NCBI GenBank assembly: GCA_045628105.1
Contig: JAZQOX010000018.1
Coordinates: 1 to 11,231 of the forward strand
Source: UMGS1781 sp045628105
GTDB taxonomy: Bacteria; Bacillota; Clostridia; TANB77; CAG-508
Length of the DNA: 11,231 nt
Direction: 5' to 3'
Shown: one piece after another, positions 6,723-11,231 of the stretch
Numbering within the stretch: the first letter of the stretch is position 1
Layout of the letters: each line of letters opens with the position of its first letter
The notes under the pieces: model-generated
The model's input: only the letters and a program-made list of their open reading frames with translations
What the model was told of the DNA's origin: nothing
The model's database searches: none
Position numbers and translations under genes: made by a program

Positions 6723-6926
6723 ATGGAGAATATTAAAGAATTTCTTATAAAATACAGAGGAGCAATTATTGGTGGAATTGTAGCAATAATTTTACTAATA
6801 TTAAAAATACATGAGATATTAATAGGGTTTTTAATAATTGCAGCAGGAGTTTTAGCGGGTAATTATATACAACAGAATAAAGAAAAAGTTAAAGAAGGAA
6901 TAAGACATTTAGTGGACAGGTGGTAA
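6723..6926 (+). CDS. DUF2273 family small membrane protein
   Basis: The 67-residue product has a short amphipathic N-terminus (MENIKEFLIKYRG), a glycine-containing membrane helix (about 13-28), a second hydrophobic helix (about 32-47), and a basic C-terminal tail ending KEGIRHLVDRW. This matches DUF2273, small membrane proteins encoded beside Asp23 and AmaP in Firmicutes. The molecular function is not established; context suggests it helps hold the Asp23/AmaP complex at the membrane. AAGGAGA lies shortly before ATG 6723. Its last codons contain the ribosome site of nusB (AGGTGG, 6918-6923), so the two are probably translationally linked. Confidence 0.87.
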   Translation: MENIKEFLIKYRGAIIGGIVAIILLILKIHEILIGFLIIAAGVLAGNYIQQNKEKVKEGIRHLVDRW

Positions 6927-6931
6927 TTAAA

Positions 6932-7336
6932 ATGAATATATCAAAAATGAGAGAATACGCATTTATGCTAACATATGAATTAGAAATACAAAAAGAATTT
7001 AATGATGAAACTATAGACATTTTTTTCGAAAACAATAATATAGATGATAAAAATGCAAGAAAATATGTTAGAAAAACAGTATGTGGAATTAAAGAAAATG
7101 AACAAAAATTAGAAGAAATAATTTCAGAAAAATTAAAAGCTGAGTGGACTCTACAAAGAATTTCTAAAGTAAATATTGCACTATTAAAATTAGCAATATA
7201 TGAAATGCTATATGCAGAGGTACCATATAAAGTAGCAATTAATGAAGTTATAGAACTTGCAAAATCTTATGGCGAAGATAATTCACCAAGCTTTATAAAT
7301 GGAGTACTTGCAAATGTTGTTAAGGAGAACTTATGA
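6932..7336 (+). CDS. nusB: Transcription antitermination factor NusB
   Basis: NusB binds boxA RNA with NusE (ribosomal protein S10) and promotes antitermination, mainly in rRNA operons. The 134-residue product is the all-helical NusB fold: MREYAFMLTYELE at the start, then WTLQRISKVNIALLKLAIYEMLY, VPYKVAINEVIELAKSYG and SPSFINGVLANVV, which match the family's 'W.l.R...vd.ailrlA.yEl', 'vaInEavelAk.yg' and 'FvNGvL' signatures. A GTG at 6920 is in frame, but it lies inside AGGTGG, which is the ribosome site for ATG 6932. The stop overlaps the xseA start (ATGA, 7333-7336). Confidence 0.95.
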   Translation: MNISKMREYAFMLTYELEIQKEFNDETIDIFFENNNIDDKNARKYVRKTVCGIKENEQKLEEIISEKLKAEWTLQRISKVNIALLKLAIYEMLYAEVPYKVAINEVIELAKSYGEDNSPSFINGVLANVVKENL

Positions 7337-8538
7337 GACCAGTAGCAATAACTGTAAGCGAATTGAATAAGTATATTAAGAATGTAGTAGATAGAGATGA
7401 ATATTTAAATTATGTTTATGTAAAAGGAGAAATTTCAAACTTCAAACATCATTATACGGGACATATGTATTTTACTTTGAAGGATGAAAATTCTTTAATA
7501 AAGTGTGTCATGTTTAAATCATCGACATCTACTTTAAATTTTATTCCCAAAGATGGAATGAAGGTTTTGGTGTTTGGAACGGTTGCTGTATATGAGGCAG
7601 GTGGAGCTTATCAAATTTATTGTAAAGCTATACAGGAAGACGGAGTAGGAGATTTATATAGAGAGTATGAAAAATTAAAAGAAAAACTAGAAAAAGAAGG
7701 AATATTTGATGAGAAACATAAGAAATTAATTCCATTAATGCCAAAAACTATAGGAGTTCTTACATCTCAAACAGGAGCGGTAATTAGAGATATTATTAAT
7801 GTTTCAACAAGGAGAAATCCTAATGTAAATTTGAAGTTATATCCAATACCAGTACAAGGAAAAGGCGCTGAATTTAAAATTGCTGATGCAATAAGGTTTA
7901 TGGATGAAAGTAAAATTGCAGATGTTATAATTTTGGCAAGAGGTGGTGGATCAATCGAAGATTTGTGGCCGTTTAATGAGGAAATTGTTGCAAGGGCAAT
8001 TTACGAGGCAGAGACACCTATTATTTCTGCTGTAGGACATGAAACAGATTTTACAATTGCGGATTTTGTTGCCGATTTAAGAGCTCCAACACCATCTGCA
8101 GCGGCAGAGCTTGCACAAGCTGACGTGTTTGAATTAAAAGAAAAAATTCGAACATATAATAAAAGATGCAAACAGGCTTTATGTAAGCAAGTTGAATTAA
8201 TGAAATTAAAATACGAAAAAATTATGACTTCAAGAATTTTTACAGATCCATGTAAAAGAATAAATGAGCAATATATAAATATTGACATGAAAGTAAAGCA
8301 AATGCAATCATGTATAAGTAAAATGTATCAGAATAGTAAGAATAAAGCAATTCATACGATAATGAAACTTGATACTTTGAGCCCGTTAAAAACATTGGCT
8401 AGAGGTTATAGCATAACCGAATGTAATGGAAAGATTATTAATAGTATCAATCAAATTAAAACAGAGGATGAAATAAATATAAAGGTGCAGGATGGAAGAA
8501 TAACGGCGAAGGTAGAAAACATTTTAGATAAAAAATAG
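7333..8538 (+). CDS. xseA: Exodeoxyribonuclease VII large subunit
   Basis: XseA is the catalytic subunit of exonuclease VII, which with several XseB copies degrades single-stranded DNA in repair and recombination. The 401-residue product has an N-terminal OB-fold (about 3-105, with TVSELNKYIKN, VKGEISNFK and GHMYFTLKDE), the nuclease domain with GVLTSQTGAVIRDI, ARGGGSIEDLWPFNEE (about 202-217), VGHETDFTIADFVADLRAPTPSAAAE (about 234-259, shown only as landmarks), a coiled-coil-rich arm (about 260-350) and the C-terminal LARGYSI element. All family motifs are present and the length is typical. ATG 7333 overlaps the nusB stop, with AAGGAG a few bases upstream, indicating coupled translation. Confidence 0.96.
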   Translation: MRPVAITVSELNKYIKNVVDRDEYLNYVYVKGEISNFKHHYTGHMYFTLKDENSLIKCVMFKSSTSTLNFIPKDGMKVLVFGTVAVYEAGGAYQIYCKAIQEDGVGDLYREYEKLKEKLEKEGIFDEKHKKLIPLMPKTIGVLTSQTGAVIRDIINVSTRRNPNVNLKLYPIPVQGKGAEFKIADAIRFMDESKIADVIILARGGGSIEDLWPFNEEIVARAIYEAETPIISAVGHETDFTIADFVADLRAPTPSAAAELAQADVFELKEKIRTYNKRCKQALCKQVELMKLKYEKIMTSRIFTDPCKRINEQYINIDMKVKQMQSCISKMYQNSKNKAIHTIMKLDTLSPLKTLARGYSITECNGKIINSINQIKTEDEINIKVQDGRITAKVENILDKK

Positions 8539-8548
8539 GAGGTACAAA

Positions 8549-8956
8549 ATGAAGAAAAAAATTATATTTATTCTAATAGCATTAGTTGTTATGATTACAG
8601 GAATTATCATAGGAGTTAAAATTGAAACTGGGAAAAGTAAATCAACAGTTTCTGAGGAGATTACTCACAATATTATAATAGAAAATCAAGAGACACATAA
8701 TAAAATTGAAAATACGGAGATTGATACTAATACTGAAAATTTGGTTGGACCAGATGGAGAAACTTTACTTACAGATTTAGAAAAAGCAATTTTAATTGTA
8801 AAAAAAGACTGGGGCGAAGATGAAACAGTTAAATTTGTTGAAGATGGAAAAACAAATAATGGAGAATATATTATTGCTGTAAGGGATAAAAATAGTACAA
8901 AGGCATTAGCATGGTATACAGTAAATACGAGAACAGGAGTATTTGTAAAGGAATAG
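8549..8956 (+). CDS. Membrane-anchored protein of unknown function between xseA and xseB
   Basis: I do not recognise this 135-residue protein. It has a basic start (MKKK) and one hydrophobic helix (about 5-24) without a lipobox cysteine, so it should be a membrane-anchored protein facing outward. A polar, Asn/Glu/Thr-rich linker follows (about 25-72), then a compact C-terminal domain: LTDLEKAILIVKKDWGEDETVKF, a GEYIIAVRDK strand, and ALAWYTVNTRTGVFVKE. The closing 'AWYTVNTRTGVF' resembles the strand-turn-strand end of PepSY-like extracytoplasmic domains; this is only a resemblance. AGGAGG precedes ATG 8549 closely, the gap to xseA is 10 bases and to xseB 9 bases, so it is cotranscribed. A membrane protein between two exonuclease subunits is unexpected, and a link to exonuclease VII is not implied. 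Confidence 0.85.
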   Translation: MKKKIIFILIALVVMITGIIIGVKIETGKSKSTVSEEITHNIIIENQETHNKIENTEIDTNTENLVGPDGETLLTDLEKAILIVKKDWGEDETVKFVEDGKTNNGEYIIAVRDKNSTKALAWYTVNTRTGVFVKE

Positions 8957-8965
8957 GAGAAAATT

Positions 8966-9181
8966 ATGAATTTTGAAGAAAGTATTAAAAATTTAGAGCA
9001 AATTGTAAATGAATTAGAAAGCGGTAATTTGAATTTAGAAGATTCAATAAAAAAGTTTGAAGAAGGAATGGAACTTTCAAAAAAATGTAATGAGATTTTA
9101 GAAAGTGCTGAGAAAAAAATAACAGTGTTAATAAAAAATGAAGATAATACTACTAGTGAACAACCACTTGAAATTGAATAG
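8966..9181 (+). CDS. xseB: Exodeoxyribonuclease VII small subunit
   Basis: XseB is the small helical subunit of exonuclease VII and binds the coiled-coil arm of XseA. The 71-residue product has the family signature: NFEESIKNLEQIVNELESG, NLNLEDSIKKFEEGMEL and CNEILESAEKKITVL, forming a two-helix hairpin, with a short acidic tail. Length is normal. The start ATG 8966 is preceded by AGGAGA. It is the last gene before the long hairpin at 9193-9239 and is separated from xseA by one unrelated gene. Confidence 0.95.
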   Translation: MNFEESIKNLEQIVNELESGNLNLEDSIKKFEEGMELSKKCNEILESAEKKITVLIKNEDNTTSEQPLEIE

Positions 9182-9190
9182 AATGTTTTT

Positions 9191-9221
9191 TGAATAAAAC
9201 CACCATTTGCGGTAAATAATA
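9191..9221 (+). promoter_or_regulatory. Candidate sigma-G-type promoter for sleB
   Basis: TGAATA (9191-9196) equals the classical sigma-G -35 consensus. AATAATA (9215-9221), 18 bases downstream, resembles the -10 consensus CATACTA (five of seven positions). Transcription would start near 9228, inside the right arm of the hairpin, giving a leader of about 12 bases that keeps GGTGG but lacks the left arm. Bacillus sleB is known to be expressed from a forespore sigma-G promoter. In a genome this AT-rich a chance match is possible. Confidence 0.42.
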
Positions 9222-9239
9222 GCAATTGGTGGTTTTATT
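9193..9239 (+). terminator. Long hairpin after xseB, likely terminator that also covers the sleB ribosome site
   Basis: AATAAAACCACCA (9193-9205) pairs perfectly with TGGTGGTTTTATT (9227-9239), giving a 13-bp stem. After one T-T mismatch, TTGC (9207-9210) pairs with GCAA (9222-9225) around an 11-base loop. The GC core followed by TTTT within the right arm fits an intrinsic terminator for the asp23-xseB operon, although the T-tract is short and interrupted. The right arm contains GGTGG (9228-9232), the only plausible ribosome site for sleB, whose ATG begins directly after the hairpin at 9240. Confidence 0.7.
9228..9232 (+). promoter_or_regulatory. Sequestrable Shine-Dalgarno of sleB
   Basis: GGTGG lies seven bases before ATG 9240. 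The same core is used in AAAGGTGG ahead of the asp23-family gene and AGGTGG ahead of nusB, so it should work here. All five bases are paired in the hairpin of any transcript reading through from xseB, while a transcript starting in the loop or right arm would leave them free. Confidence 0.6.
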
Positions 9240-9932
9240 ATGAAAAAAAGCAAAAAAATAATTGGTATAATATTTATATTCTGTATAGTATGTTTTATTG
9301 TGTATAATGTATTTATTAGAGATGATATAAACAAAGTTAATGCATTATCAAAATACGGGTCAAGGGGAGATGAAGTTGTACAAATACAGACAAAACTAAA
9401 GAGATGGGGATACTATAATGGAACAATTGATGGAATATATGGAAATCAAACTATGTCTGCAATAAGGTGGTTTCAATCAAAAAACGGGTTAACAGTAGAT
9501 GGAATTGCAGGCTCAAAAACATTAGCAGCAATGGGAATTACATCAACTGAAAATAATTCTGCACGTACAAATTCAAATTTAAATTCAGATTTGAATTTAC
9601 TTTCACATCTTGTTTATGCAGAGGCAAGAGGAGAAAGCTATAAAGGGCAAGTTGCTGTAGCAGCAGTTGTGTTAAACAGAGTAAAAAATGCTTCGTTTCC
9701 CAATACTGTTGCAGGCGTAATTTATCAATCAGGAGCATTTAGCGTTGTAGCAGATGGACAGATAAATTTAACGCCAAATCAAACAGCAATATCTGCAGCA
9801 CAAGATGCAATAAACGGGTGGGATCCAACATATGGTGCAATTTATTATTTTAATCCCAATACTGCAAAAAGTAGTTGGATATGGTCAAGACCCGTAACTG
9901 TTGTAATAGGAAATCACAGATTTTGCAAATAA
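9240..9932 (+). CDS. sleB: Spore cortex-lytic enzyme SleB
   Basis: SleB is a lytic transglycosylase that cleaves muramic-delta-lactam-containing cortex peptidoglycan during germination. The 230-residue product has an N-terminal membrane or signal helix (about 7-25), a peptidoglycan-binding type 1 domain (about 36-98: SKYGSRGDEVVQIQTKLKRWG, GTIDGIYGNQT, FQSKNGLTVDGIAG), an Asn/Ser linker (about 102-117), and the SleB/CwlJ hydrolase domain (118-230) with VYAEARGES; Glu128 is the likely catalytic acid. ALNRVKN-like VVLNRVKN, GAFSVV and the closing IGNHRFCK fit the family. The helix lacks a clear cleavage site, so it may stay as an anchor. The usual partner ypeB is not in the window. ATG 9240 directly follows a hairpin holding its ribosome site. 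Confidence 0.93.
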   Translation: MKKSKKIIGIIFIFCIVCFIVYNVFIRDDINKVNALSKYGSRGDEVVQIQTKLKRWGYYNGTIDGIYGNQTMSAIRWFQSKNGLTVDGIAGSKTLAAMGITSTENNSARTNSNLNSDLNLLSHLVYAEARGESYKGQVAVAAVVLNRVKNASFPNTVAGVIYQSGAFSVVADGQINLTPNQTAISAAQDAINGWDPTYGAIYYFNPNTAKSSWIWSRPVTVVIGNHRFCK

Positions 9933-9935
9933 TTA

Positions 9936-9964
9936 TTGAAATCTTAAAAAAAATGTAATATAAT
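9936..9964 (+). promoter_or_regulatory. Consensus sigma-A-type promoter for the mreB/mbl gene
   Basis: TTGAAA (9936-9941) and TATAAT (9959-9964) are separated by exactly 17 bases, so the -35 matches consensus at five of six positions and the -10 at all six. Transcription would start near 9971, giving a leader of about 34 bases. It begins four bases after the sleB stop, so the mreB-type gene should be strongly expressed independently of sleB. No terminator is seen between sleB and this promoter. Confidence 0.8.
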
Positions 9965-9984
9965 TGTAACAAATTTGTAACAAA
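9964..9984 (+). repeat. Tandem 10-base repeat over the mreB/mbl transcription start
   Basis: TTGTAACAAA occurs at 9964-9973 and again at 9975-9984, spaced 11 bases start to start, about one DNA turn, and covers the predicted +1 region. It could be a pair of protein-binding sites facing the same side of the DNA, but low complexity makes chance possible. Confidence 0.5.
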
Positions 9985-10004
9985 CTTTGGAGAGGAAGAT
10001 ATTA

Positions 10005-11009
10005 ATGTTTGGATTTGGGCAAGATATTGGAATAGATTTGGGAACAGCAACTGTAATTGCGTATGTTAAAGGTAAAGGAATAGTATTAAGAGAACCTTCT
10101 GTTGTTGCTGTAAACAATCAATCAGGAGATGTTTTAGCGGTTGGTGAGGAAGCAAGGAGAATGCTTGGAAGAACACCGGGTAATATTGTTGCTACAAGAC
10201 CATTAAAAGATGGAGTAATTTCCAATTATACTGTGACTGAAAAAATGTTAAAACACTTTATTACAAGAGCATGCGGGAAAACAATGTTTTCACCTAGAAT
10301 TATGATATGCATTCCATCACAGGTTACTGAAGTTGAAAAGAAGGCTGTAATAGATGCTGCAACACAGGCTGGTGCAAGAAGAGTTTATTTGATTGAGGAA
10401 CCAATAGCAGCGGCAATTGGCGCTGGAATAGATATATCAAAACCATGTGGAAATATGGTTGTAGATATTGGGGGAGGAACTGCAGATATTGCGGTAATTT
10501 CACTTGGAGGATCTGTTGTTAGTACATCTATAAAGGTTGCAGGAGACAAGTTTGATGAAGCAATTGTTAAATATATAAAAAAGAAGTACAACATGATGAT
10601 AGGAGAAAGAACGGCTGAGGATTTGAAAGTAAATATAGGATGCGTTTTCCCAAGGATTCAAGACATTCAGATGGAAGTTAAGGGAAGAGATTTAGTCACA
10701 GGATTACCAAAAGTAGCAATGATACATTCAAGCGAAATGCTAGAGGCATTGTCTGAACCAGCAGAAGCAATAGTTGAGGCAGTTCATTCTGTACTTGAAA
10801 AAACTCCACCAGAACTTGCTGCCGATATTAGTGATAGAGGAATATATATGACAGGTGGAGGATGTTTAGTTGAAGGATTGGATAAATTACTACAGGAACG
10901 TACAGGAATAAATGTAATGATAGCAGAAGATGCTGTATCATGTGTAGCATTGGGAACAGGAAAAGCACTAGATAATTTAGATGCATTAGATGGAAAGGCA
11001 AGAAAATAG
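10005..11009 (+). CDS. MreB/Mbl-type actin-like cell-shape protein
   Basis: MreB-family proteins form membrane-bound filaments that steer peptidoglycan synthesis along the cell cylinder. The 334-residue product has the actin-fold ATP-binding motifs: phosphate-1 DIGIDLGTATVIAYVKGKG (about 7-25), EPSVVAV, RPLKDGVISNYTVTEKML, EEPIAAAIGAG, phosphate-2 VVDIGGGTADIAVISLGG (about 152-169) and adenosine motif MTGGGCLVEGL near residue 283. The MFGFGQD start could serve as the short membrane-binding end. Length is typical. TTG 9987 is in frame but GGAGAGG (9989-9995) points to ATG 10005. Neither mreC nor mreD is adjacent, so it may be an mbl-like paralogue rather than the mreBCD-linked copy; the two are not separable from sequence alone. 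It is monocistronic, between a consensus promoter and a strong terminator. Confidence 0.94.
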   Translation: MFGFGQDIGIDLGTATVIAYVKGKGIVLREPSVVAVNNQSGDVLAVGEEARRMLGRTPGNIVATRPLKDGVISNYTVTEKMLKHFITRACGKTMFSPRIMICIPSQVTEVEKKAVIDAATQAGARRVYLIEEPIAAAIGAGIDISKPCGNMVVDIGGGTADIAVISLGGSVVSTSIKVAGDKFDEAIVKYIKKKYNMMIGERTAEDLKVNIGCVFPRIQDIQMEVKGRDLVTGLPKVAMIHSSEMLEALSEPAEAIVEAVHSVLEKTPPELAADISDRGIYMTGGGCLVEGLDKLLQERTGINVMIAEDAVSCVALGTGKALDNLDALDGKARK

Positions 11010-11024
11010 AAAACAATTAAAAAG

Positions 11025-11058
11025 AACGTTTGAAGATTAAAATTCAAACGTTTTTTTT
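11025..11058 (+). terminator. Strong intrinsic terminator after the mreB/mbl gene
   Basis: AACGTTTGAA (11025-11034) pairs perfectly with TTCAAACGTT (11043-11052) around an 8-base loop, and the right arm runs into eight T residues (11051-11058). It lies 15 bases after the stop codon and is the clearest terminator in the window. A-residues before the left arm can lengthen the stem against the T-run. Confidence 0.92.
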
Positions 11059-11113
11059 ATGAAAAAAATAACAAAATTGGTAGAAAAAAATGTTAAAAAA
11101 ATGTATTTTTTTG

Positions 11114-11142
11114 TTGAAATGAAATACCTTTATTGATATAAT
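11114..11142 (+). promoter_or_regulatory. Consensus extended -10 promoter for the gene starting at 11222
   Basis: TTGAAA (11114-11119) and TATAAT (11137-11142) are 17 bases apart, and the -10 box is preceded by TGA, an extended -10. Hexamers and spacing are identical to the mreB/mbl promoter at 9936-9964. Transcription would begin near 11149, leaving a leader of about 73 bases. Confidence 0.82.
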
Positions 11143-11189
11143 ATATCTGATAAAAAAGCGTAATTTATTAAAAATATAATAATTAAATT

Positions 11190-11208
11190 TTGAAGATAAA
11201 AACTTCAA
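11190..11208 (+). promoter_or_regulatory. Small leader hairpin just before a Shine-Dalgarno
   Basis: TTGAAG (11190-11195) pairs with CTTCAA (11203-11208) around a 7-base A-rich loop, three bases before GGAGG (11212-11216). With six mostly A-T pairs it is weak; it may protect the 5' leader or tune translation, or have no role. Confidence 0.35.
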
Positions 11209-11221
11209 TATGGAGGATAAA

Positions 11222-11231
11222 ATGAAACAAC
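11222..11231 (+). CDS. Start of a further gene, cut by the window edge
   Basis: ATGAAACAAC closes the window, giving Met-Lys-Gln. GGAGG (11212-11216) sits five bases before the ATG and a consensus promoter lies about 80 bases upstream, so a real gene very likely starts here. Nothing can be said about its product. A Lys-rich start would suit a secreted or membrane protein but is not evidence for one. Confidence 0.7.

Noticed and set aside
8686..9225. A long minus-strand open frame of about 179 codons opposite the unknown gene and xseB
   Set aside because: It lies wholly opposite two well-supported plus-strand genes with good ribosome sites. Its Ser/Phe-rich composition is what results from reading AT-rich coding sequence backwards, and it has no ribosome site.
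9569..9598. Inverted repeat AAATTCAAAT / ATTTGAATTT with a 10-base spacer inside sleB
   Set aside because: It falls in the low-complexity Asn/Ser/Leu linker between two domains, where repeated AAT and TTA/TTG codons produce such symmetry by chance.

Overview
The window is AT-rich (roughly 30% GC by eye), with A/T-ending codons, strong Shine-Dalgarno sequences (AAGGAGG, AAAGGTGG) and TTGAAA/TATAAT promoters. It carries spore-germination genes beside Firmicutes housekeeping genes. This points to an endospore-forming member of the Clostridia, possibly an uncultured low-GC gut lineage; nothing here fixes the genus. No mobile element, CRISPR array, rRNA or tRNA was seen, and no stretch over 300 bases lacks a gene.

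Layout. (a) Positions 1-1331, plus strand: 3' end of recX, scpA (overlapping recX by 8 bases), a terminator/promoter overlap, then secG. (b) Positions 1328-5502, minus strand: a compact germinant-receptor operon read gerA-type A, B, C, followed by an unlisted 57-codon two-helix membrane ORF, with each Shine-Dalgarno lying in or against the end of the preceding gene. (c) Positions 5503-5679: divergent control region with an A-tract, a sigma-A-type promoter and a perfect 32-bp palindrome. (d) Positions 5680-9181, plus strand: asp23-family gene, amaP, DUF2273 gene, nusB, xseA, an unrecognised membrane-anchored protein, xseB. (e) Positions 9182-9932: a long hairpin that looks like the operon terminator, holds the Shine-Dalgarno of the next gene and overlaps a possible forespore sigma-G promoter, then sleB. 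(f) Positions 9933-11231: consensus promoter, an mreB/mbl-type gene, strong terminator, another consensus promoter, and the first three codons of a further gene.

How the genes fit together. The A/B/C receptor senses germinants in the spore inner membrane, and SleB degrades cortex peptidoglycan once germination begins, so two successive steps of germination lie within about 8 kb. The small membrane ORF after the C gene has the size, topology and position of the two-helix 'D' proteins known from Bacillus germinant-receptor operons. The Asp23-AmaP-DUF2273 trio is an envelope-associated module, NusB acts in transcription antitermination, XseA and XseB form exonuclease VII, ScpA belongs to condensin, SecG to the translocon, and MreB/Mbl directs cell-wall elongation.

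Most worth a second look: the small ORF at 1328-1501, with a hairpin inside it that also looks like the terminator of the convergent secG; the hairpin/Shine-Dalgarno/sigma-G overlay before sleB; the 32-bp palindrome over the asp23-side promoter; and the unknown gene between xseA and xseB.
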